DNA from: Artocarpus heterophyllus
Taxonomy: Eukaryota; Streptophyta; Magnoliopsida; Rosales; Moraceae
Length of the DNA: 64,000 nucleotides
NCBI GenBank assembly: GCA_025403435.1
Contig: CM046330.1
Coordinates: 19,180,239-19,244,238, forward strand
Direction: 5' to 3'
The notes under the pieces are model-generated. The model had not been told where the DNA came from, searched no databases, and saw only the letters and a list, made by a program, of their open reading frames with translations. Positions 46,315-56,491 of the stretch are shown one piece after another. Numbering within the stretch: position 1 is the stretch's first letter; every line of letters begins with the position of its first letter. Position numbers and translations under genes: made by a program.

Positions 46315-48453
46315 AAATAGTCAAGACATTCCTTTTTCACTTCATCCGGCACTTTTAGACATGGTCCAACATTATGGCGTGTGCCCGTCAAATGATCCTT
46401 CAATCTTTTAACACCTCCCGTTGTCCTCTTCTTACAAAAGTTGCATTCTAAATAAACATAGCCTTTTTTAGCATTCTGTTCAATTTGAGTACCATATTTC
46501 CAAGCGGGATCTTTTCTCTTTGCACCACCAACCATTATAACTGAAAAAATGATTTAAAAAATACATTAAAAGAAAAAGAAATAAATATGTTATTATTCAT
46601 ATTTCATATCATAAAAGAAATGCTACTGCTATATAGCACACTATTATATTTTTTTTTGGTGAAAAACAAAATAACTATTGGACCAAACAAAAACACTATT
46701 ATAGAAATATAAGTAACAAATCTTTTTCCAACAAAAATAGAGAAAGCATCACACACAATCGCTCTCAAAACATCACAAACATGAGAAGAAAACATTTCAC
46801 TCTTAGCTACACAACAAAAATACATGAGTCTATGAATAAAAAGTTCCACCAATAATATAAATTGAAAAACCAGGGAAAAAAACAAAGGAAAATAGAGAAA
46901 GATCAAGGTCCTGTTGGTAAAGTCTTCCTTTTTGAGATTTTTAAACAAAACACAAAAGAATTTTCCCTTGTTTTGATAAAGTATAACATAATTGTGAGAA
47001 TAAACCAAAGCTTAGATCACCCAGTAGTCGTGTACTTGTAACAGTATAAACACCAACTAATAGACCTTTATAATGTCATAAAAACAAACTCATAGAAACT
47101 AATAATTGTTCAAATATAAAATAGTCTTAAACTAATAGTTATTTAATGCGCAAACACGATCCATTTGGCCTTGAAAATTGATCATTTAGTACCAAAACTA
47201 ACAAACAAGAATACAAGAGAACAAGTGAGCATTTCCTAAATGTGGAAACAGACGAGCGTTTGAGCCACATATTGATGAACTCAAACGAAAAACAGATAAT
47301 TATCGGAAACACCAACATATAGAAAACAAGAAAAAATAAATAAATAAAAAGAGGGGGAGGGAATGGATTTTGAAAATGGTGACAGAGTAAATTGACACAC
47401 TTGATATATATCCAAGAAGCAGATCACTAACAACAACAGCTACAGTTTAAGCTATTGAACTTAAGCTAAAATTGTAGGAGTAACACACTCCAAGATATCA
47501 GTCCCTTCTATATATGCCGTGGAGAGATCTACACATAAGAAAGCAGAGGAAGCTTCACTGAACCACCATGTATAACAAAACAAATACATAAAACCAAGAA
47601 AACTAACAAATTGACGTTTAAAAAAATAATAAAATCATAGCAGAAGTAACTCTATCAATACATGTATTGCAGCAACCAACAGAAGTCCACTTTCCTTAAT
47701 AGTGGACCAAAACTCAACACCAACACCAAGACCAAAACTGCATGCCCAACAAACGATAATCTCATCAAAGCCACAGCCCCAAAGCCATCCTCCTTACTGT
47801 ATACAGTAAACTACGTGTTTATATGTTTGTGTGTGTGACAATATTATTAAATCATTACTTTTATGATGTTTGGAATGCTGAGGTATAGACCTTTTTTATC
47901 TTGAGGGAAGCTATTGAAATAGCTCTAAATAACAGCATTCATTGCTGCAGTAGATAAGAGGAAAAAAAATACGGTAGAAAATAAAAGAAAAGGAAAAAAA
48001 AACCTGGGAGAGGAGGTCGGAAACTGAAGGTTTCTTCTGCCGGTAGGGTCGTCACTCAGTCGCAGGTTGCTACACAAATGGGAGTAGGCTTGGAAGATGG
48101 AGGCGCTGCTGAGGAAGATGCGGCTGACGAAGAAATGTTGAAGAAGAAGAGTAGAGCTAAGTTTTTAAAATCTTTCTCTTGCTTTTATCAGCAAAAAGCC
48201 CAACTTGACTATTGGGCTGGGTTTTTTTTTTTTTTTAACAGACAAAATTAGGCTGAAAAGAAGCCCAACAGGCATCCATTGAGGTGCACACCTCAATCGC
48301 CTTGAGGCGAAAATGCCTCAAGGTGTGCGCCTCAACAGAAAAAGGCGTAAGCCTCTTCAAAATGATCAAGGCTTAAGTCTTGAAAAGGAATAAATCCGCA
48401 TCGATCTGAGGCGCGCCTCGAGGCGTACGCCTCGAGCGCCTTTTTAAACAATG

Positions 48454-48652
48454 ATAGGCGGCAATGGTTGCATCTTGAGAATTTGCCACCTAACTTCATC
48501 AAGTTCTTTGTTTAGGCCAACTAAGAAGTCATAAACACAATCCTTTTCAAGCATCTTCCAAAAGAGAGTGGCATCCGCTGGATCCTTTCATTGGCAAGTA
48601 TTGTAAAAATCCAATTCTTGCCATAATTTCTTTAGGGAATTGAAGTACTGAA
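48454..48652 (-). pseudogene. Old copia gag fragment between the two hAT copies
   Basis: 199 bp of copia gag lie between the two hAT insertions, including the TSD copies ataggcgg (48454-48461) and gtactgaa (48645-48652). On the minus strand it encodes part of the UBN2-type Gag (a WQELDFY-like segment and a KDCVYDFLVGLNKELDEV-like segment). It is the spacer of the inverted hAT pair. Confidence 0.8.
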
Positions 48653-49852
48653 CATTGTTTAAAAAGGCGCTCGAGGCGTACGCCTCGAGGCGCGCCTCAG
48701 ATCGAGGCGGTATTTTTCCTTTTCAAGGCTTAAGCCTTGATCATTTTAAAGAGGCTTACGCCTTTTTTCTGTTGAGGTGTATGCCTTGAGGTGTTTTCGC
48801 CTCAAGGCGATTAAGGCGTGTGCCTCAGTGGAAGCCTGTTGGGCTCGTCTTCAGCCTAATTTTTTTCTGTTAAAAAAAAAAAGCCAGCCCAATACTCAAA
48901 TTGGGCTTTATGCTTATACAAGCAAGAGAAAGATTTTAAAAACCTAGCTCTACTTTTCTTCTTCAACATTTCTTCATCGGCAGCCCCATCTTCCTCAACA
49001 GCGCCTCCATCTTCCAAGCCTACTCCCATTTGAGAAGCAACCTGCGACTGAGTGACGACCATCGGCAGAAGCAACCTTCAGTTTCCGACCTCCCCTCCTA
49101 GGTTTTTTTTTCCTTTTCTTTTATTTTCTACCGTATTTTTCTTCCTCTTATCTACTACAGCAATGAATGCTGTAATTTAGAGCTGTTTCAATAGCTTCCC
49201 TCAAGAAAAAAAATGTCTATACCTCAGCATTCCAAACATCATAAAAGTAGTGATTTAGTAATATTGTCACACACACAAACATATAAACAAGTAGTGTACT
49301 GTATATAAAAATGTCCGAAACAACTAATACTATTTTGCAATATTTTATAGTAAGACATTATATGAATCCTTCACTCTTTTTTGACCTCTTTATCATTTAT
49401 AAAGTATTTTATCATTACGTAACCAAACCAACAGAAAAATAATTTTTTTAATCTTCCTAACAAAACAATCATAAAGTACCTCAGGGTTTTGCATTATTTT
49501 TTTATAAAAAAAAAAAGCACTACAGTGCAAGAATGTACCACATGGGGTCAGCTTTTAGATTTTACCATATATGAACAATTAATAGCATCATTGCTAGCCT
49601 ATATATCATAGGCAGATTCACACATATACATATATTCATGACCAAGTCTTACTCTATATGATTGCCCACAAGCTGTTCTTCAACAAGCAAGATCATGTCA
49701 TCCTAGTGTGCTACAACAAGCAAGACTCCAAACTAGATAAATTAATTGTTTTACGTTAATTCTGAATTTTTTCTTTTGAAATTCTCTACAAATAATTTTT
49801 CCGTAGGAAATTTAAAAAATAATATTTTTTGAGGTGGAAAAAGATTTGTTAC

Positions 49853-50128
49853 TGTAGAATTTCTAAGATTTAATTCTCGAAAATTAGGGAATAATTTTCT
49901 TGTGATTTGCTGAGATGTATAGGCTGCAAATCAGGGATTTGGATAACTGGTTATTTGATTTCCTAGGATTCAAATTTGTAGGAGATTTGTTAGCTGTATC
50001 CCTAGATTAGTGACTAATTTTTCTGATTTTCAGTCTTATATATACTGTTGTACATACGTTTGGATGAGTAAGAAGAAAATATTCTTCAATCTCTCTCAAA
50101 ATATTCTTCAATTCCTCTCAAATCTTCA
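49853..50128 (+). mobile_element. Small solo LTR inside hAT copy B
   Basis: 276 bp from tgtagaattt to aaatcttca. It interrupts a sequence that is continuous in copy A (gatttgttac|ttatatttc). The flanks are gttac (49848-49852) and attac (50129-50133), a 5 bp duplication with one mismatch. It holds a TATA-like ttatatatac near 50037-50046. Size and ends suit a copia LTR. Confidence 0.7.
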
Positions 50129-50332
50129 ATTACTTATATTTCTATGATAGTTTTTTTGTTTGGTCTAATAGTTATTTTGTTTTTCACAAAAAAAATATAT
50201 ATATATATATAACAGTGTGCTATATAGCTGTAGCATTTCTTTTATGATATGAAATATGAATAATAACATATTTATTTCTTTTTCTTTTTCTTTTTCTTTT
50301 AATGTATTTTTTAAATTATTTTTTCAGTTATA

Positions 50333-53019
50333 ATGGTTGGTGGTGCAAAGAGAAAGGATCCCGCTTGGAAATATGGTACTCAAATTGAACGGAATGCTAA
50401 AAAACGCTATGTTTATTTAGAATGCAAGTTTTATAAGAAGAGGATAACGAGATGTGTTAAAAGATTGAAGGATCATTTGATGTGCACACGCCATAATGTT
50501 GGACCATGTGTACAAGTGCCGAATGAAGTGAAAAACAAATGTCTTGACTATTTAAAAGGTTATTCTAATGCAAAACAAATAGCTCATAGGAACATGGAAG
50601 AAATGATTTCTAGTGGTTCTTATTTTGAAAGTGCTTAAGAAGCAGCAGGTTCTTGTCCCGGTGATAGTAGTGGTGCTTCTTCAAGGGGAACTCGTGGACC
50701 TATAGACCAATTTGTTGCACAAGTAAACGACGAGAAGAATAATGATTCTCAACCAATCCCTCCGACTTCTACAAAAGAACTTCGAAACGCGGTATGTTTA
50801 GACATTGCAAGATTCTTTTATGACAATGCAATTCCATTCAATGTGGCAAGGAGTCCCTCATTTCTGAATATGCTTCGCTCTGTTGGAAATTATGGTCGAG
50901 GGTTGAAACCTCCTAGCATGTATGAGCTTCGAACATGGTTGTTAGATGAGGAAGTAAAGACCACACAAATGATGGTTGATGAAGTGAAGAAGACATGGCC
51001 TGAAACAGGGGTAACAATAATGTCAGATGGTTGGTCGGACATCAAACAAAGGGGTATAATCAACTTCCTTGTCAATAATCCTTATGGTACTGTGTTTTTG
51101 AAATCTGTTGATGCTTCTGCTTATGTTAAAGATGCACAGTTGTTGTTCAACATGCTTGATGAAGTTGTTGACGAAGTGGGAGAAGATATTGTTGTTCAAG
51201 TGATAACAGATAATGCAAGTGCATACAAGGTTGCAGGAAGGATGTTAATGGAGAAAAGGAATAATCTTTATTGGACTCCATGTGCTGCCCATTGTATTGA
51301 TTTGATGCTTGAGAGGCTTGGACAATTACCACAACACAAGAATGCTTTGCTCAAAGCAAAGAAGGTAAGCAAGTTTATTTACAACCATTCATGGGTGTTA
51401 AGTTTGTTTAGAAAGCATAGTAATAAAGAAATTGTTCGACCGGCCGTCACAAGATTTGCCATTGCTTTTTTGACTCTACAAAGGGTAAAAGAGTTGAGAC
51501 AACCTTTAGAAGCTATGTTTGCTTCTGAAGAATGGAGTAAAAGTTCATGGGCGAAAAAACAAGAAGGAAAAGAAGTGAAGAAAATTATTTCTAGAGATGA
51601 GAACTTTTGGCGTGGTGTTAACTATGCTGTTAAAACCACAGGTCCTCTAGTAAAGGTTCTAAGATTGGTTGATGGTGAAAAGACTCTAGCAATGGGGTTT
51701 ATCTATGAAGCTATGGACAAGGCAAAAGAAGAAATAGCAAAGGAATTGGGGGGACAAGAAGCTTCTTATAAGGAGATTTGGGACATTATTGATGAAAAGT
51801 GAGAGTGTCAGTTACATCATGATTTGCATGTTGCTGGGTACTACTTGAATCCTCAGTGCCATTATGACACGAACTTCCATTTAGATAAAGAGATCAAGAC
51901 GGGTTTATATAAATGCATGGATAGGCTTGTCCCTAGTGAGGATTATATGAAGGTTGATGCTCAACTTGAAGATTTTGATTTGAAGAAATGAATGTTTGCC
52001 TTCAAAGCAGCACAAATGTCCTACACAACACGTTCTCCCGGTAAGATTTGACCCATTTATTGTTAATTTTAAAACTTAAATTTGATCTATTACATTAGTA
52101 TTAATTCATCCTTTTTTGTTGTTATTGTCCCTAGTGAGGATTATATGAAGGTTGATGCTCAACTTGAAGATTTTGATTTGAAGAAAGGAATGTTTGGCTT
52201 CAAAGCAGCACAAATGTCCTACACAACACGTTCTCCCGGTAAGATTTGACCCATTTATTGTTAATTTTAAAACTTAAATTTGATATATTATATTAGTATT
52301 AATTCATCCTTTTTTGTTGTTATTGTTGTAACCTAGAGCGTTGGTGGTATCAATTTGGAGATGATACACTATAATTAAAAGCCTTTGCAATCAAAGTTTT
52401 AAGTCTTACTACTTCAGCATCTGCATGTGAACGTAATTGGAGTGCGTTCAATCAAGTGCATACAAAGAAAAGGAATCAATTGCATACAAGTAGAATGAAC
52501 AAGTTGGTGTATGTTATGTTCAACAAAAGATTGAAAGATAGATTCCTCAAGTTGAAGTCAAGGAACAATGGTGACGAGAAATTTGATCCTTTGCTTGTTG
52601 AAGACACGCCATTAGATAATGAATGGTTAATTGAACAAATTGAAGGAAATGGGCATGAAAATAGTATGAGTGATGATGAGAATGAAGCAACAATTGAAGG
52701 GGATGAGGCAGGTGAAAGTTCAAGATCATTCAAAGGAAAGAAAAAGAGTGCTCCTCATTAAAGTCAACTCTAACAACAATAGGTAATTATAGAGGATTAC
52801 ATAATTATGTTATTAGCTTTATTACTTCATTGGTCATACAGGTCACTCAAAATTTTATCAACATTGATGTAGGAACTAAGAAGAAAATGGCGATGATTGA
52901 AGAAGAGGAAGAAGCAAGGAGAAGATTGGAATGATGATGATGATATTGATTTGGAAGATAATAATGATGAAGAAGATAAGGATGAGGATGAGGACGTTGA
53001 TCGAAACTTTAATTTTTGA
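50333..53019 (+). pseudogene. hAT transposase of copy B
   Basis: A 5'UTR intron ends ttttcag just before ATG 50333. The BED finger reads CKFYKK where copy A has CNFCKK, so one zinc-binding Cys is Tyr. TAA at 50636-50638 replaces a Gln codon. The catalytic region is open from 50843 to 51802 with MSDGWSD, VITDNASAYKVAG and CAAHCIDLMLERL; it ends at TGA where a Trp is expected (51800-51802). The dimerisation exon (about 52337-52781) keeps TTSASACERNWSAFNQVHTK; a final acidic exon ends at 53017-53019. Only a few point lesions and the tandem duplication (51929-52326) separate it from an intact frame. Related to plant DUF659/hAT transposases. Confidence 0.88.
51929..52326 (+). repeat. 198 bp tandem duplication in hAT copy B
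   Basis: Two units (51929-52126 and 52127-about 52326) each start gtccctagtgagg, cover the end of a transposase exon, its donor (cccg|gtaagattt) and most of the following intron. Copy A has one unit. The first unit has tgaatgtttgcc where the second has ggaatgtttggc, so the two have diverged slightly. Confidence 0.88.
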
Positions 53020-53217
53020 GGCCTTTAGACTTAAATTGCTTTGTGTGTGTTTTGTTTGTTATGGCATAAACTAATTGTATCTTTTATTTGTTATGACATG
53101 TTTATGAATTTTATTTAATTTTATGATTTTTTTTTTTACATTCGAGGCTTACGCCTTGCCTCGATTAGACAAATCGCCTCAGTTTTCGTTTTCGCCTTTT
53201 AAAACATTGGTACTGAA

Positions 53218-53662
53218 TAACCTTATGATCTCCTTGTTTGAGATTCTAAGCTTTGTTACGCAGTTTAAACATTTGAGAAGAGTTTTCAAGGTACGAGTAG
53301 GCTAAGGTGACAACATCCTAGATTTTCTTTGCTGTAGGATAAAACAGATACGTGTCTTTAATGTTTTCTTCCATGGAGTGTATCAACCATGCCATCACCG
53401 TTGAGTTTTGAGTGTCCCAAGTTGAGCACGAGGGATCAGTAGGATTGGGTTTGGGAATTGTACCATCCAAATATCTAATTTTGCCTTTGGCCCTATTCAC
53501 CATTTGTGTTGAACGAGACCACTGAAGAAAGTTCTTCCCATTCAACTTATGAGTTGTGATTTGTAGGGACATGGATGACTTTTCAATCACAGCAGTGGGA
53601 ACAATTGTAGAGGGAGTCTATGAGGTGCTTGTGGCAACCTCTAAGTCATCACCTCTCCTCAT
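53218..53662 (-). pseudogene. Old copia gag N-terminus
   Basis: It starts near 53662 (MRRGDDLEVATSTS, then TAG) and stays readable from 53590 to 53318: LQITTHKLNGKNFLQWSRST, then NSTVMAWLIHSMEENI and DTYLFYPTAKKI. This is the UBN2/Gag-polypeptide domain of plant copia elements, and it resembles the Gag of the younger copia at 41723-42586. The frame is broken after TAKKI. Confidence 0.85.
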
Positions 53663-53715
53663 TCCGGTTGTTTGTTTTTCTCCACTTTTAATCAACCTTT
53701 AAAGCTCTGATATCA

Positions 53716-53918
53716 TAAAAGCTAACAGAATGAGAAAAAAAGTTTAATAACTCCTTGAAATTTATTAAAAAAACCTTCTAATTACATCACTACGTACTAC
53801 TTTTATAGTAAGTAACTGAACAAAATAATCTACCTAACGCCCTAACAAATAGAAACTAACAAACTGCCTACAAAATGGGCTAGATTACACGGCTAACAAT
53901 ACAACAAATCTGCTAACA
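53716..53918 (-). repeat. 5' LTR of the old copia
   Basis: 203 bp, ending ctgctaaca on the plus strand, then the TSD atgtt (53919-53923). The primer-binding site remnant gctctgatatca lies just left (53704-53715). Confidence 0.85.
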
Positions 53919-54315
53919 ATGTTCTTACTGTATTTGCTTTGTCATGCAGTGATTCCAGTTAGTACTGGTTGATCTATTGCTTTGTATACAAAGGACAGAA
54001 AGACTTGGTTGTTGAGTGATTTTCCAGTCCCGCGGAAAAAAAATAACCTTGTACATCAATTCCATTATATGAGTTATTTATGCTTGGTTGTTGTTTTCTC
54101 CCTGAAAGTGGGATTGCTACTGTACCTTTTAAAAGGATTCATATTTTGTCTTATTGTTTCAATACTTCTCAAAGGTCTAGTCGGTTCTCTGGGAAGCATT
54201 ACCATATTATTGTATTGTTTGGAGTAGTTAATCAGCAATTGCTAACATTACAGGACAAATATAATTGGCATGGTATTTCGTGATCTTGATTTTTCTCTGT
54301 TTCAACTGCCCACAG

Positions 54316-54849
54316 AGACAGCCTTCTACGCTGTGAGAAGGTTTCAAACAAAGAAAAGGAATATTGTTCATAGACGTGCCTCAAAGGGTCGCAAGATAAG
54401 GTATTAACAATTTTTTGTTTCTCATCTTTAGTTGCTCAAATGCTATGCAAGCAAACTGCAATCTCAGGTTTTTGACACTAACATGGCTGTGAGTTGACAT
54501 CTGTTAGATGCAATGTTTTAATTTTAGTTGCATAAGATGGGACAAACATGACAATTTTTCGACACCTATTGATATAAAATTAAAAACTCACATATCACGT
54601 ATCTTGGTATTAAAAATTTTGGACTAGAGTTTGTCTTTAACATTATTTATGCTGAGCATATAGCAGTCTTGGTGCACTTTTTTTTCTTAAATTCTCATGC
54701 GTCCTAACCTGTACCATTTCAGGTATCATGTTCATGAGAAGATTGTGAACTTCAAGACTCCTGTGCCGGCATATATTCCTCCTATGGCTCCTAAATTATT
54801 CGAGAACTTGTTTGGATTGAAGACCCAGAAGCCAGCTTCTGCAGAATAG
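54316..54849 (+). CDS. AATF: AATF exons 13-14, C-terminal TRAUB domain
   Basis: Exon 13 (54316-54400) continues the split Glu codon of exon 12 across a 19,155 bp intron. It encodes TAFYAVRRFQTKKRNIVHRR and ASKGRKI. Exon 14 (54723-54849) encodes RYHVHEKIVNFKTPVPAYIP and PMAPKLFENLFGLKTQ, ending in TAG at 54847-54849. The RASKGRKIRYHVHEKIVNF block is the diagnostic TRAUB motif. Both exons are intact, so selection acted on this end until recently despite its distance from exon 12. Confidence 0.93.
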
Positions 54850-56491
54850 TGGTGCTGGATGGTTTTATTAGTTGCAGAGTCTAGGTTACAGGCTCTGAAA
54901 AATTTTTCAATAGCTATACTTGTTTGTAATATTACTTTTTACAATTATCACTTTCTGCACAAATCTTTATAATGAGAGGTAAGGTTTCTATTGGGTAATG
55001 CCTGTTTATTGTAGGTCAGAACGAAGATATTCCCACATTTTCTTAATCAGGGTAAATTTTGGCCGTTAAATTATCAAATTTCCTTGAAGAACAAATTAAA
55101 TAGTTCCAAAAATTAGAAACAAGAGCACAAAAAAAAAAAATATAGATTCAAAGAGTGGCGGCAATCGGGGACCACCCCCTGCCCCCATCGTGATGGTGAC
55201 CAACTTCTCTGGCACGCCCCATCTCAATGACATGAAATGCCCTTTGCAGTTTGCCCCGCATCGTGTGCTGTCAACAACCACCCCTCACCCGGTGCATGAA
55301 GACTTTGTCATGGCTTTGAATCTTTGCCAAGTGAGCATTTTATTGGCCGGTTCCCTTGAATCGATAGGTTGGACAGAGAGTGAAAATATATCTATCTTTT
55401 GTTTTGGTTGGATCCCTTAAACCTGCATGCAGGGAAGAGAGTTTAAAAACAAGCTCTCTACTTGTTTTCACTGGCGGATCATTCCCAAGACCAGCTAGCT
55501 GTCTTTTTAAACCCTTTTATTGCCTGAATGTGATTAAAAAAACTTTAAGCATGCTAGAAGGTTGTGTGAACTCATTTGCACGTCATAAACATTTTGTAGA
55601 ATTGAGGCACACCAATAGTCGAATTTAACATTGCGCCAGTCCAGTATTCATATAGTATTACCTAGTTACCGCTCCTAATTTTCATGACTTCTGACAATGT
55701 TAAGACGTGTCGGAGGTTACGTTGTTGTGATTGGGACTTGGTGAGCATTAAAGATTCCAGTAGATTGTCTCATTACGAGGTAGGATTCGTTATCCTTTCT
55801 TTTGGCAGCCTTGTTTTCTATGATATTTGGCCTAAAATTTTAAAGAATTTGAAATAAATAGTTTTAACCCCGCATTTCAGAACATGATTCAAATTGTTTC
55901 CAAGAAGTGTTTTTAAAATAGTTTGTCAAATGTTAATATTCCGAGTGAGTGTTTGAAATGAGTTCTCAAAGATGAAAGCTTCAATTAAGAGCCACTAAAG
56001 GCAAGAATACATCACAAATCTAGAGCCAACAAAACGGGTGCCACTCACATGACTAGACAGTTTAACTGCACCCAAGACTGGTCGGTAATTTCGATTTCGT
56101 CACACAAGCCACATTCTAGTCCCAAACAACCCTTAATTAAACCATTCACGCCGAGGGTACATACAACAGGCTTAGACTACTGTCTAGCCAGACATCTACA
56201 CACCTTCCGGCCTTAATGGGCAATGGAGGCATAAAAACACAACAAAAGGTGGAGAAACCACCTCCTTTATTACAATCTGAAAAACATAAGAAAAATAAAC
56301 AGAAAACCAAATCCCCATCGAAGCATGGCCTCTGCCACGATCGATGAATTTAAGGTCCCTTAACGCCAACAACCCAGGTGCCTCAGCCATCCACCTCCAG
56401 CCACCTGCCTACCAGAGAACACCACCGTCCCTCCTCAGCCAGATCCAGACCACCGTAACCCATCCGCTACCCACAGCACGAACCCAACAAG
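54850..56491. other. AATF 3' flank and intergenic sequence
   Basis: The first 150-200 bp are probably AATF 3'UTR; no perfect AATAAA is evident, though aatctttataatg occurs near 54961. Beyond about 55080 I see no gene. A GC-rich patch (55150-55330) has short open frames without recognisable motifs. 56190-56491 is C-rich and continues in character past the solo LTR at 60252-60480, so both may be parts of one older, unidentified sequence. Confidence 0.5.

Larger units (their letters stand above)
39233..46535 (-). pseudogene. hAT transposase of copy A, split by a copia
   Basis: ATG 46535 opens MVGGAKRKDPAWKYGTQIEQ, a BED zinc finger with its ligands kept (CNFCKK ... HLTGTRH). The frame is cut by the copia (41482-46314) and resumes at 41476. 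The DUF659/catalytic part follows (41100-40400): MSNGWSD, VITDNASAYKAAG, CAAHCIDLMLERL. After an intron (39915-40012), exon 39468-39914 carries the C-terminal dimerisation region (TTSASACEHNWSAFNQVHTK). A last exon (39233-39410) is very acidic. The usual Asp of MSDGWSD is Asn here, there is a TAG near 41410, and a small deletion follows it. It would have cut and pasted the element; it is dead. Confidence 0.88.
39037..48453 (-). mobile_element. hAT transposon copy A, 9417 bp including a nested copia
   Basis: The ends are CAATGTTTTAAAAGGCG (left) and, read inward from the right, CATTGTTTAAAAAGGCG. The perfect 8 bp TSD ataggcgg lies at 39029-39036 and 48454-48461. Both subterminal regions are packed with gaggcg/cgcctc repeats, as hAT ends often are. 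Without the copia at 41482-46314 and one TSD, the element is about 4.6 kb. The transposase reads on the minus strand and is broken. Its first intron region (about 46600-47800) does not resemble that of copy B. Confidence 0.92.
48653..53209 (+). mobile_element. hAT transposon copy B, 4557 bp, inverted relative to copy A
   Basis: Same family and same ends as copy A but opposite orientation: CATTGTTTAAAAAGGCG at the left and, read inward, CAATGTTTTAAAAGGCG at the right. The perfect 8 bp TSD gtactgaa lies at 48645-48652 and 53210-53217, different from that of copy A, so the two are independent insertions rather than one inverted duplication. It carries the transposase on the plus strand, a 198 bp internal tandem duplication and a small solo LTR. 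Both subterminal regions are rich in gaggcg/cgcctc. Confidence 0.92.
35372..53918 (-). mobile_element. Old Ty1/copia element, split by later insertions
   Basis: LTR remnants at 35372-35577 and 53716-53918 have the perfect TSD atgtt outside (35367-35371 and 53919-53923). With the two hAT elements and their TSDs removed, the copia is 4557 bp. A decayed primer-binding site (tgatatcagagct in element orientation) adjoins the 5' LTR. The LTRs differ at very roughly 10% of positions including indels, far more than the other copia LTR pairs here, which fits its place as the oldest layer. It is antisense to AATF. Confidence 0.9.
35161..54315 (+). other. AATF intron 12, 19,155 bp, filled by nested transposons
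   Basis: The donor is aatg|gtaaaatc and the acceptor ctgcccacag|agac. Only 35161-35371 and 53924-54315 are original intron sequence, about 0.6 kb. The rest is one old copia element that carries two hAT insertions, one of which carries another copia and the other a small solo LTR. Every insertion except the small LTR has a perfect TSD, so the order of events is readable. Confidence 0.93.
27734..54849 (+). pseudogene. AATF: AATF/Che-1 (Bfr2) family gene, disrupted copy
   Basis: Plant homologue of AATF/Bfr2, a nucleolar factor of the small-subunit processome needed for early 18S rRNA processing. The 13 coding exons are 27734-27835, 27941-28203, 28448-28519, 28906-28980, 29067-29177, 29307-29349, 34074-34170, 34358-34460, 34543-34638, 34775-34807, 35043-35160, 54316-54400 and 54723-54849. 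The phases agree at every junction, for about 441 codons, a normal plant length. The product has an acidic N-terminus, the AATF leucine-zipper-containing domain (MDELEKQYMNLRNQE onward) and a C-terminal TRAUB domain. Two lesions break it: a one-base deletion in exon 4 and TAA in exon 6. Introns 7 and 12 are swollen by transposons. Otherwise the protein is well preserved, so loss is recent or the lesions are sequence errors. Confidence 0.9.

Noticed and set aside
46604..47008. 134-codon hydrophobic minus-strand frame
   Set aside because: It lies in the first intron of hAT copy A, is AT-rich, and has no counterpart in copy B.
39037..53209. The hAT pair as one inverted duplication or assembly artefact
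   Set aside because: Each copy has its own perfect and different 8 bp TSD, the copies differ in lesions and introns, and the copia gag is continuous across both sites once they are removed.
55190..55420. 76-codon frame downstream of AATF
   Set aside because: No recognisable domain and no upstream or downstream gene signals.
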